Source of the DNA: Oenanthe sinensis
Lineage: Eukaryota; Streptophyta; Magnoliopsida; Apiales; Apiaceae
Assembly (NCBI GenBank): GCA_028671895.1
Contig: CM053800.1
Span: 24,635,886-24,699,885 of the forward strand
DNA: 64,000 nucleotides
Direction: 5' to 3'
This document shows positions 1-10,347 of this stretch, piece by piece; the stretch's first letter is position 1; every line of letters starts with the position of its first letter. The notes beneath the pieces were generated by a model, which saw only the letters and a list, made by a program, of their open reading frames with translations, had not been told where the DNA came from and made no database searches. Position numbers and translations under genes: made by a program.

Positions 1-2002
1 ATTTCGTCATGTCCTAAGTCAACCACTGGAAGTCCTTAGAAAATGATTATTTAGGTAGACAACAGTTGTCAATTATATCATATATAATTCTTGGATAGTT
101 TGGTGAACAACGATTGATCTTATCTATCTAATAGACTTTTAACCAAACTCTATGCTTCTAAGTTCATAATAGTTGAATATAACCGTTTATTTTCACTTAT
201 TATGACGACTCAGTTAAGTTAGACCCAATGATACAACGGCCGAATATAACCGTTTATATTCGTCGCATCTCACCACGATAGATAGGAGTCCCCTGCCACT
301 GACAGTCCTTCCCCTTATCGATCTAGGATTCGATGAGTGTTCATTCATTGGAAAGCATCCGAGTAAAACTTAATATTTTGTTAAGGGGTTTTAGAAAATT
401 TATAACGATCATGATCACATCATAAAGAGATCCTCAATTTTTCCTTGAACCAAATATTTCAAATCGACATCTTAAATTGTTCATTTCCCAGGTAGATGGA
501 GGATACCAATGGTCACACTTAAAACCCATCAGCCTTACGAATACGCATATCCGCTTTTGTCAGAAAATCCCAATTATAGATATCAAAAATCCATATTTAA
601 TTCCGTGTTTTAAAAATCCATATTTCATAAACACAAGAATCTCATGATCGTTTATTAATTTTAAAATCTTGAATCGTTACAGATTTTATCTTGTTTAAGC
701 AAACATGGCATGGGTGTCGTATCTAATACATACATGATTAATCAATATTAAGCATGCATTTCAATTATATCTACGCATACATACCAATACATGCAATCAT
801 ATACATATATGTAATGTGCGTAAATTAAACGTGTTTGGTTATGGCCCCATCCTATATGATATTTCCAAGCTAATGGAAATATCAAGGTCAATCTATGGTG
901 GTTTTAAAAATACTATCTATTACATGTCTTCTTTCTTCATTGCTCCATCATCCCCTTTTAGATCGTCTCCTTGCTTGCAAGTCTTCATTGATAATTACAT
1001 TAAATAATAAAAAATAAAACTATTCTAATGTAATTACAAGAAGAACTCGAGTTACATTCGAGATAATTAAATTACAATGAATAAACGACATGCAAGTCGT
1101 ATTTAGAAACCAAAACCATAAATCAAAACCACTATCCTATGGGTCTTTAGGCCATAACCATCCACCATGCTATCATATAACACATATAATATATCTCATA
1201 TTATATAATCATATCATATAATCATATATAATAAATTTTGAAATTTCAGAAAATTAAAAACAGATTTCTGAAGACAATAAATCACTATTTCGAGGCCCTT
1301 AACGACGTCATACGCCTTACAGACCCGTCGGTTATAGCATAGCTATCAGTTTTGTTCATTGGCCCGATTCCAGTCAGAAAACACATATCGTTTACGAAAA
1401 TCGGATACAGCAGTCAGATTTCTCCAAATCTGACGGTGTTTCAGAAATCGTATCATATACAATTCCCATAACAAAAACAAGCATGTATCATATATACATA
1501 TACAGAGATACATACAATCATCATATGATTATACATTACATGAATATCATATATTCATAATATATACATACATATACTCAAAATTTTAGAAAATCAAATA
1601 ATTTTTAGAAAATCATAAATCACCGTTTTGGAGGCTGTAACGACATCTAATGGCTTACAGACGCAGAGCTGACTATGTCAGTATTGCTCAGTGACCCGAT
1701 TCCAGTCAGAAAACACATATCGTTTGCGAAAATCGGACAACGGACACAGATTTCAGAAAATCAACGGCAGCCGTTTCAGAATTCGTATCGAATACGATTC
1801 CCATAATAAGAACAAACATGTATCATATACATACATCAACATATATAATCTTCACATGATTATATATCATAAAAATATCATATATTCATAATATATATAA
1901 ACATATACATATTGTATCAATATAAAATCATGATAGATCGCATACATGCTTATATATCAAAAACTGTTAAGCACATAACCGAATTAAAACGTTTCGCAAG
2001 TA
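1..2002 (-). mobile_element. Element F: internal non-coding leader of an LTR retrotransposon, running off the left end
   Basis: This stretch lies on the gag side of the primer binding site at 2003-2014, so it is the internal region of a minus-strand LTR retrotransposon whose 3' end is outside the window. No reading frame of useful length or recognisable protein is present on either strand; the small ORFs at 816-1007 and 1691-1891 have no recognisable content. A near-repeat around 174-190 and 240-262 and a larger tandem duplication at 1230-1915 are visible. A leader of at least 2 kb without gag suggests a large non-autonomous derivative (LARD-like) or an element with an unusually long leader. 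The assignment as internal sequence rests on the PBS and LTR; the type is inference. Confidence 0.55.
1230..1915. repeat. Diverged tandem duplication of about 340 bp in the element F leader
   Basis: Copy one is about 1230-1580 and copy two about 1581-1915. Both contain, in the same order, a CAGAAAATTA-like start, a segment ending in CTTACAGAC, the shared phrase CCCGATTCCAGTCAGAAAAC, a CATATCGTTT(A/G)CGAAAATCGG segment, an ATTCCCATAA segment and a CATATATTCATAATATATA tail. Divergence is substantial, so the duplication is old or is part of the family's structure. Confidence 0.75.
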
Positions 2003-2014
2003 GCTCTGATGCCA
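2003..2014 (-). other. Element F primer binding site
   Basis: The plus strand reads GCTCTGATGCCA; its complement TGGCATCAGAGC differs by one base from the usual copia primer site TGGTATCAGAGC, complementary to the 3' end of initiator tRNA-Met. It lies one base from the LTR edge at 2016, which fixes the element's orientation as minus. Confidence 0.8.
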
Positions 2015-2015
2015 T

Positions 2016-3577
2016 TGAAGGGTTTCGTGACACAAACGCAGCGGAATAAACGCGAAAAATAAATCAAAATAGCGAAACCCTCCGCAGGATCCATGCGAAA
2101 ACAAAAGATTTAATTCGGAGATAAAGAATAAATACCTTTAGAAGCTTTAACAGTTCATTAATGGAAGATTAATGGAGGTCCAAAGCTTGTTTAATCACCA
2201 CGTATCCCGCTCTCGCAATCTACGCTCTACGGTATCCACACGAACACTTTTCATGAAGGATTGATGTGTACTGGCACCCGAAAACTTCTTCTCTCTCTAT
2301 CTTCCTCCTCTCTCAGAGCGGCTAGGGTTTTTGTAAAATCTCTCTCAGAGCGGCTAGGGTTTTTGTAAAATCTCTCTATTATTAAATCAGCCCATAAAGA
2401 GATTATATAGAGAGAGGAATAAGTTTTCTAATTATAATCCAATTATAATTAATACTAATCCAAAATTCTAAATTATTTAATTAAGTCTCACTTAATTAAT
2501 TAATTATTAATTTTGGAATTAGTTTAAGTAATTCATTTATTCTATTTATATAATTAATTAAGTCATACTTAATTAATATCATAAATAAAATAAATTACTT
2601 ATTTAATTTAAATTATTTCTCCTTCAAGCGTTCTTTGTGTGTGACCCTGTAGGTTATTATTACGTTGGCAACAATTTTAATATCTAATTAAAATTGTAAA
2701 CAATGAGCGGCATCTAGTAATACATCATTGCTACCCAAGTAATAATAATAAATCGGTGATTCGATTAATCCTTTCGTGAATAATGTTCCATGTAATATAA
2801 TCCCTTTAATCTTGATATTATAGATTAAACTCAAGGCATGTCTCGTGTCATCCTCTTCATAATTTAATCTTTATTTTCTTGATCGATGAGTAGACTATTA
2901 AAATCAAATCAACATTTGAGCACGGCCGTGCATTTCATAGTCTCACTCAAACAAGAGGCCAATAATATCACTCCTAAAATTAGGAGGATTAAATCCCATC
3001 TAGATCATTCATATTTCTCATACGATTCATAATATACCCAATGTCCACTTTTATCATCACCCGGTCAAAGGTAACTTTTAATGTAATCAAAGTATATTAA
3101 TTCTCGTATAGAAATATAATGATTTCAGGTGTAAGGATCATTACACCATTATCACAGTGAGAATTACTTATGACACTTACTTAACATGTAGAATCTCACG
3201 GCGGGTCATTCCAGTGCCATGCATTGATACATGCACTTATGTTCTTGACTTTAGTATCCCCATACCTATGACCAATGAGATGTGGTCATCTGTCAAGAAA
3301 CATACTAGTCTTTGTGCATTATTATTGTCCTTAAATAATAATACTCGACTAGGGAATTTTAGGAATAAGATACTATTCATATAATCTCATTTTTAAGTCA
3401 CATACTTAAAGATATATAATACGTATCAAAATTCTAAGGACATTTATTATGCTTTCAATTTATTACGCAGTAAATAAAACATAATAAATAAATAATAATC
3501 AATAAAACATAATCCTTAATAATAAATATTTTCCTTAAAATATAAAAAATATTGTCTCTAGAGCACAATTACTAACA
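2016..3577 (-). repeat. Element F 5' LTR (complete, minus orientation)
   Basis: The 1562 bp unit begins TGAAGGGTTTCG and ends ACTAACA on the plus strand, so in element orientation it starts TGTTAGTAATTG and ends CCCTTCA, with TG...CA ends. It abuts the PBS on the left and interrupts the 5' LTR of element A on the right: from 3578 the sequence matches A's 3' LTR from 61299. AGAAG at 3578-3582 is the likely 5 bp target duplication, but its partner is outside the window. The small ORF at 3157-3384 is chance. A segment around 2634-2665 (GTGTGACCCTGTAGGTT) resembles 26093-26113 in the solo LTR, so the two may be related families. Confidence 0.8.
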
Positions 3578-4046
3578 AGAAGATATAAAGCTGAACGTAT
3601 CAGACTATCAAAACAAGTGTTAGCTAGAAATAGATAGTAGTCAGATGTAAAGTATTTCTTGTCTATTTCTAGTTTTAGCTAAACTGTCTTATGTGAGCAT
3701 GTGCCATGGGACATGTTGTCTATATATTTTATGCATAGCCTCATTAGACAGCGTCTAAATTTTTTTGTATCAAGTGTATTCATACCTTGTATTCTACCTA
3801 GAACAAGAAGCTGAAATTCAATTTGAATTTCAGATTGTAGCAAACATCATTCTAATACAATTAGATTGAAAGTTACATATGGTGTTTACTTTACTTATTG
3901 CTTTATGTTCTTGCAAACGCCAAGATTGTTTTAATAGACTCTCATTCAAACAAAAAACTGTTCATCACATTTTTAAAATGATTAAAAATCTTTAAAGTAT
4001 ACATTCACCCCCCTCTGTAAACTTCTAGGACTCTTAATTCCTAACA
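3578..4046 (+). repeat. Element A 5' LTR, 3' fragment
   Basis: This 469 bp piece aligns along its length with 61299-61765 of A's 3' LTR, including the C-rich stretch before the end and the terminal TAACA. The upstream part of the LTR is separated by element F and lies outside the window. Visible divergence from the 3' LTR is about 6-7%. Confidence 0.88.
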
Positions 4047-4048
4047 AG

Positions 4049-4061
4049 TGGTATCAGAGCC
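4049..4061 (+). other. Element A primer binding site
   Basis: TGGTATCAGAGCC lies two bases after the LTR end and is the standard complement of plant initiator tRNA-Met, the minus-strand DNA primer of most copia elements. Confidence 0.92.
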
Positions 4062-4096
4062 AGGTTGTTAACATACATACAGTCTAAAAGTTGAAG

Positions 4097-6586
4097 ATGA
4101 GTTCTTAGAAGCTAAGTAGTATAAAGCTTCATCATTTTGATAGAGAAAACTATAACTTATGGAAGAGGAAAATGTTGATGTTCATAAAGGCTGTAAATTC
4201 CATGTACCCAGAAATATTGAAGAATGGTATTTTTATGCCAGTAACATTAGTTCCTAAAACTATCAGTGGTTCTAAAGTTATTCCTGCAACATGGATACCT
4301 AAGGATCTATCTCAGTACACAGATACAGAAAAGGAGAAGGTGTCTCTTGACAACAATATAATGATCATACTAATAGAGTCACTAGACATTGTCATGTATA
4401 ATAATATTGTCAACTGCACATCTGCTAAACACATATGGGAAACCATAGAAATTCTGTGTGAAGGAACCGAAGAGGTAAGGGACAATCAAAGGCAGATCCT
4501 TGTTTCACAGTATGAGGCCTTTATGTCAAAACCAAATGAAGGCATAACTGAAGTATTTGAGAAATTCAACAAACTCATCAAAGACCTTCAACTTCATGGG
4601 AAGTACTATGAAACAAAGGAGAAAAATATGAAGTTCTTGTTGACTCTTCCAGAACACCTGGAGCAAAAAATCTCTGCAATAAGAGAGGGAATAGATCTCA
4701 CAAAGCATCCACTTGAGACTCTATGGAATACTAAAGACATATGAGCTTGAGTTCTATCAAAAAAAGGCCATTTTAGCAAATAGAGGGAAAATGGCAAATG
4801 TCTCAAATGCCTTAGTTGCAAAGGAACCCTAAAAAACTGAGAAGATTGGTACAAGTAAAAGGTTGAAAGCTGAAGAAGGTGAAGAACAAGAACATGAAGA
4901 GAAGCACTGTGTCAAGAGTGAATCAGGGGAAGAAAATTTCTACACCATTGAAGAACTTGAGGGCATGGACAACAAAACCATGGCCTTCATGGCAAATAAA
5001 TTTGGAAACTTAAGATTCAAAAGAAATAAAAGTTTTAAACCAAGACCAAATTTCAAATCTTCAAGCAAAGGAAAGAATCTGGTAAGAAGAAATACGAATG
5101 AAGGGTATAAAACTGGAACAATTGATAGGTCTAAAATAAGATGCTATAACTGTAATGAACTTGGACACTTTGCAACAAAATGTAGAAAACCTAAAGGAAT
5201 AAAAAAAGATAAATATTACTTGGAATTGGAAGCCAAGTATGAAGCTCTTCTCAAGAAGCAGACATGAAAGGCTTATATTATTGAGAGAAAATGTTGGGAT
5301 GATATAGATGAAGACGAGGAAGAGGAATATTGGAATCTGGCACTCGTGGCCAACTCACATGATGGAGCTTCATCCTCAAATTTTCAGGTACCCTCATTAA
5401 TTTCACTTGACATGTCAAATTCTCAATGTAAGAAAACTGTGGAAGAATTGAGCATTGAAATATTTAATATTCATATTAGTATGACTGTTGCATATGAGGA
5501 AATTGTAAGATTGCTAAAACCTAATGATGAACAAACTGTTAGGAATGAGACCTTAGAATTGTCTTTGATAACTCTGGAAAACTTAAAACAGGAGAATGAG
5601 TATCTCAAAAATAAAGTTATTTGTTCTGAGAAAATTGAAAAATTTCTTAAAGAACAAATTTCTGAAAATGAATTGAAATTAGAACTTATCAAAACTAAAC
5701 TACTATTGTTCAAGAATTCCATGAGAAGCATAAGGAAAACTCTTGGATTGGGGTTGATTTTGATTATGATAATCTCAAGAAGAAGAAATCTGTTCCAAGA
5801 AAAGGCAAGAAAGTTGAAATTCTTGAAAATCCTCACATTTTGAAAAATGTTAAGAAACCAATTTTTAAGAAAGCAACTATTGAACTTGATGAGGTTAGTA
5901 TGGTCATCAAACAACAGTTTGATGATGGGGATAAGAAAACAACTAAGAATAATATGCCCTCTGTTGAAGAAGAAGAACCAATAATCAAAGCCCAGTCCAT
6001 TCCTGCTAAAATTGAATCTAAACAAAATGTCTAGAAAATTGACACCATACATGCTAATAAGAAAAAGGCAAATAGAAATGGCAAGATATGCATTAACAAA
6101 CACAACAATTATGCACCTGCTCATAATGCTCCCAGGAAGATTTGTAAAAACTGTGGATCAACAAATCACCTTACGCATATGTGTAGGAAACCTGTTGTTG
6201 ACAATGCTAAATTTGTTTGTGGCTATGTGAAACCCTTGATGCATGATAATCATAAATTCTATGAAAATTTTGATTGTATGCCATGTAACATGAATATCAC
6301 GAATACTTGCTTTAGGCTCAGGAAACAGTTTCTTAATGGATCCATAAGTCAGAACCTGAATATCAACAACTCTAGGCCTAAGTCTGCTAGTCTTGTTAAA
6401 CATAGAAAACACTCCATGTCACCTAAGCATGAATCTAGTTCTGGAAGTACTAATCAAGCTAAAAATCAAAAATAGAAAAATGGAAGCATGCATGATCAAA
6501 TGACTAAGAATGTTAAAAACAGAAATGACATTCATGTAACTAAGCATAAAGGACCCAACCTTGTTTGGGTGCCTAAGAAAACTTGA
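4097..6586 (+). pseudogene. gag: Element A gag (broken)
   Basis: Gag forms the retrotransposon's particle and binds its RNA. The ATG at 4097 is soon followed by in-frame stops; the frame then opens at 4172-4744 with the UBN2-type gag domain (IWETIEIL, LTLPEHLEQ). After a shift, 4863-5267 holds the CCHC knuckle (CYNCNELGHFATKC). Remnants at 5346-5843, 5840-6034 and 6179-6475 follow, with a second CCHC motif near 6143-6184 and the H-x2-C-x4-C-x2-C site at 6251-6286, whose first Cys is Tyr here. The end carries the conserved GP..VWVPK motif before the TGA at 6584. Many frameshifts and stops make it non-functional. Closest in layout to gag of element C, which also has two CCHC knuckles. Confidence 0.88.
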
Positions 6587-7974
6587 TTTTTTTGTGTTTT
6601 CAGGGCACAGGTAAGAAGAAGGTCATATGGATCTTGGATAGTGGAATTCAAGGTATATGACTGGTGACAAGGCCCTACTGTCATAATTCAAAGATGAGGC
6701 TGGCCCAATGATAACCTTTGGAGACAACAACATTGGTTTCACCATGGGATATGGCAAGTTGATTCATGGAAATGTTGTCATTGAAGATGTAGCTTTGGTC
6801 AGTAGTTTAAAGCACAATCTACTCAGCATCACCCAATTCTGCAATAAAGATTTAAAGACAGAATTTGACAAGGATTTGTGTCTCATATCTCATAGAAAGA
6901 CGAAAAAAAGTTGTTCTACAAGGAGTGAGAAAATGAAGCTTGTTTGTAGCATATTTTGACCTACAAACAAGGAGAAAATTTGTTGTTTCTATACCAAGGC
7001 CTCAGAAAATGAAAGTTTACTTTGGCACAAAAGACTGTCTCACTTAAATCTCAAAAGCATTAATTCTCTAGTCAAAAGAGAACTAGCGAATGACCTGCCC
7101 TCACTTGTATTCTTCATAGAAGGATTGTGTGAGACTTGTCAAAAAGGTAAAATGAGGAGATCAAGTCACAAGAGTAAAGAATTTACTTCAATTCCCAAAC
7201 CACTGCAATTGATTCATATGGATTTGTTTGGACCAGTAAATATCATGTCCATGTCTAAGAAAAGATTTGTTCTAATCGTGGTTGATGATTTTTCAAAATA
7301 CACTTGGGTAGAATTTTGCACTCAAAAGATGAAGCTCCTGCAGTTATCATTGAAAATTTGAGGAGATTGGATAAAGGCCCTACACCAGTAGTAGCCATAA
7401 GAAGTGACAATGACACAGAATTCAAAAATGCTACACTCAATGAATTCTGCAAAGAATGGAATCACTCACCAATTCTCATCTCCAAGAACTCCATAAAAAA
7501 AATGGAGTTGAGAGAAAGATCATGACTCTTATTGAGGCTGCAAGAACCATGTTAGCAGAAGCAAGTCTTCCAACCAGCTTTTGGGCTGAAGCTGTTAGGA
7601 CTGCATGTTACACTCAAAATAGAACACTCATCACAAAACCAGTTGAAAAAACTCTTTATCACATCATGAAAAATAGAAGATCGTCTGTAAAGTACATGCA
7701 TGTGTTTGGAACAAAATGCTTTGTTCTCAAGGATGATTCTAACAACCTTGGGAAGTTTGAAGAAAAGGTATATGAAGGAATTTTCGTGGGACACTCTTTG
7801 GATAAAACAGTTTATAGAGTATATGTGATTGATCAACAAAAAGTAATGGAAATAAAAATGTTGTTATCACTCATGAAGAATCACATGTAGACATCTCACA
7901 TGGAACAAGTGAGGAAGGAGAAAATGATGATTACAGTCATATTCAACTTGAGAATTCTCCACACAACCAAGCAT

Positions 7975-7989
7975 CAACTCAGGGGGAGA
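7975..7989 (+). other. Internal polypurine-tract-like motif, element A
   Basis: CAACTCAGGGGGAGA matches the core of A's terminal polypurine tract and sits at the end of the integrase coding region, where elements B, C and D carry the same motif. Confidence 0.7.
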
Positions 7990-8748
7990 TTCACAAGGAT
8001 CTGCAATAAATGGCAGCAACTTCAATCAGGAAGAAACATGTTCAATTGATAAAGATGGAGCTCATCAAACTAAATGTAATAGAGCTTATATAATCAAATT
8101 ATTGGAAATCTTGATGAAGGTGTGAGGACAAGAAGAGCAACCATGAATGAATATTTATTTGCTTGCTTTGTGTCTCAATATGAGCCAAAAATGATTGAAG
8201 AAACCATGTTGGATCCAGACTGCATAATTGCCATGCAGGAGGAATTGAATCAATTTGTGAGAAATAATATTTGGGAACTAGTGCCACCTCCAAAGGATAG
8301 ATCAGTAATTGGCACTAATTGGTTCTACATGAACAAAATGGATGAACATGGAATTGTGATAAGAAACATGGAAAGGTTGGTAGCAAAAAGGTATTCACAA
8401 GAAGAATGCATTGACTATGATGAGACTTTTTCTCCTGTTGTAAGATTGGAAACAATTAGAATTTTCGTAACCTTTGTAGCACACTCAAACTTTAAGGTTT
8501 GTCAAATGGATGTCAAGAGTGCATTTCTTAATGGTGAATTAGAAGAAGAAGTATATGTGTAGCAACCACCTGGCTTTGAAGATCCAACCTTTCCAGATTT
8601 TATTTACAAACTTATCAAAGCATTGTATGGACTCAAACAAGCTCCTAGAGCATGGTAATGACACTCTGTCAAAATTTCTTCTAGATAATCAATTCACTAT
8701 AGGAACTATTGATAAAACTCTTTTCTACCAGAAGCATGATGAAGATGT

Positions 8749-8753
8749 TATAC
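8749..8753 (+). repeat. Target site duplication of element B, left copy (TATAC)
   Basis: TATAC directly precedes the TG of B's 5' LTR and recurs directly after its 3' LTR at 22425-22429. Both copies belong to A's reverse transcriptase gene. Confidence 0.97.
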
Positions 8754-9436
8754 TGAAAGGCATATGACTAGGCCTATTTGTAATAATTAGATGGCAACTC
8801 AACTCTAACTAATAAAGAGAAGTAAATACTAAACACTAAACAGGAATCAAGACGAAGACAGTCAACTAATCACAAAGGATCCAAGTATCAGAGGTATTTT
8901 GTAGGATTGCTACTCAACACTGGAAGAAGTTCAATTATTTGTTCAAGCATCAGTGAAATTAATAATGTGGTAGTACTTCTATTGAAGACAGAAGATATAG
9001 AAGATTTCAAGTGGTTACTACAAGCAGATTCCAGAAGAAGAATGCAAACAGTGAAGAAGATTTAATGACAGAAGGCCTCTAGTTAAATGTTATTTAAATG
9101 GAGAATATTTATTGGGATGACACAAATGAACCAGACAGTACATTTGTGTGTCAACTAATATAATATTTATTCTTCATTTAATTCAAGAGGTTTCAAGATT
9201 AGAAGACGAAGAAAAGACAGGAAGATTTCAAGACTATCAGCACGGCTGCGACTAAAGATAGTATTTTAATTCTACTATCAATTGTTAATTAATTATTTAA
9301 TTTATCTAATTAAATTAATTCAAGTTGAAATTAATTTAATTTATAAATTAACTAATTAAATTAAGTAGAATTAATTTACTATAAAAGAAATGGTTTAAAA
9401 TGACTTATATATATATATATAAACCACTAGTATGAC

Positions 9437-9770
9437 TTATCAATAAGTCATACCGAGTTTCTTATATATATATATGCACAATAAATAAGTCATACCGAGC
9501 AGGCTGAAGCAAAAGTCATACCGAGATTTCTGAGATCAAAAGGTCATGCTGGATTTATTTTGTTTATTTAAAATAAGTCATACCGATTTGTTTTAACTAA
9601 ATAAAATCCGAATATGACTTTCAATAAGTCATACCGAAATTTAATAAGTCATACCGACCAGAAATAAGTCATGCCCAGTCATTTGTAAGTCATACAAGTG
9701 TTAAAATAAGTCATACAGACTTATTTTCTTGAAATTAAGTCATGCTGGAAAAGGTCATAGCAGCCTTTTC
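9437..9770 (+). repeat. Array of AAGTCATACCGA motifs in the element B LTR (U3)
   Basis: Six exact copies of AAGTCATACCGA and about as many degenerate copies (AAGTCATGC, AAGTCATAC) are spread over 330 bp. Inverted copies (TATGACTT) occur, so the first pair forms a hairpin (TATGACTTATCAATAAGTCATA). The array ends directly before the TATA box. Sirevirus LTRs are reported to carry palindromes with a CGG/CCG core, which this motif fits. A role as enhancer or factor-binding array is inferred from position. Confidence 0.85.
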
Positions 9771-9777
9771 TAATCTC

Positions 9778-9784
9778 TATAAAT
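9778..9784 (+). promoter_or_regulatory. TATA box of the element B LTR promoter
   Basis: TATAAAT within CTCTATAAATATGAG lies just after the palindromic array and upstream of a C-rich downstream LTR part, the expected place for the U3 promoter. The 3' LTR carries the same box at about 22057-22063. Confidence 0.7.
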
Positions 9785-10147
9785 ATGAGATGTTTGCTTC
9801 ATTTGTTTGTTGTTCAACTTGTTAAGAGTTAGAAAAACAGATCAAATTCAGTAATTTATCTGCATTGTAATATTCACAGATTTCTGTGCTGAGTTTGGAA
9901 TATAATTGTTAAACACGAACAGTTCATGTCAAATTTGTTCTAGAACTTTTATCAATTATATAACAGCTTTCTAATAATTAATTTTGTAATACTTTTCAAG
10001 TTAAAATTATATCTTCTACTTGAACAGTATTTCATTTCAATTAATATTTCGTGTGAATTTAAAATAATATTTTTAAATCCAATATTCCGCGATAATTAAT
10101 AGATATTGTATTCAACCCCCCCTTCTACAATATCAGGGACCAACAAT

Positions 10148-10159
10148 TGGTATCAGAGC
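10148..10159 (+). other. Element B primer binding site
   Basis: TGGTATCAGAGC starts two bases after the LTR end and complements the initiator tRNA-Met 3' end. Confidence 0.93.
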
Positions 10160-10347
10160 GTGTTGATATAGTTAATATCAGATCCAAACCAAAAATTCCG
10201 CAACTCATTCAGATCTCAAAAATTATTTTAAATTCGAAATAATTTTTTATTCGAAATAATTTTTTTAAAATTATTTTTGATCAAAAATTGTTTTAAGTCA
10301 AAAATTAAAATATTTTTTGAAACACTTAATTTTTAATCTTATTAAAG

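Larger units (their letters stand above)
6600..8753 (+). pseudogene. pol: Element A pol, 5' part (protease, integrase, start of reverse transcriptase), broken
   Basis: The protease motif WILDSG is at about 6628-6648, followed by a frameshift. The GAG-pre-integrase region (LLWHKRLSHLN, C..C pair) is at about 7015-7150. The integrase core is at 7195-7560 with LIHMDLFGP, RSDNDTEF (the usual Gly is Asp) and a degraded end of the core. Reverse transcriptase starts at about 8122 with MQEELNQF and QMDVKSAFLNGE. Several frameshifts and stops occur, for example at 8560. The coding sequence stops at the insertion of element B, a few codons before YVDD, and resumes at 22425. Confidence 0.9.
8754..10145 (+). 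repeat. Element B 5' LTR
   Basis: The LTR runs from TGAAAGGCATATG to GGGACCAACA. It carries a palindromic-motif array (9437-9770), a TATA box (9778-9784) and a C-rich segment (CAACCCCCCCTTC) near the end, as is common in these LTRs. Differences from the 3' LTR seen by eye are one at about 9031 and two at about 9609-9611. Confidence 0.96.

Noticed and set aside
4049..4061. tRNA gene or tRNA fragment at the primer sites
   Set aside because: Only 12-13 bases complementary to the tRNA 3' end are present, as expected of a primer binding site; no tRNA or rRNA gene was seen in the window.
9437..9770. Regularly repeated AAGTCATACCGA that could suggest a CRISPR array
   Set aside because: Spacing is irregular, units are too short and partly inverted, and the setting is a plant LTR.
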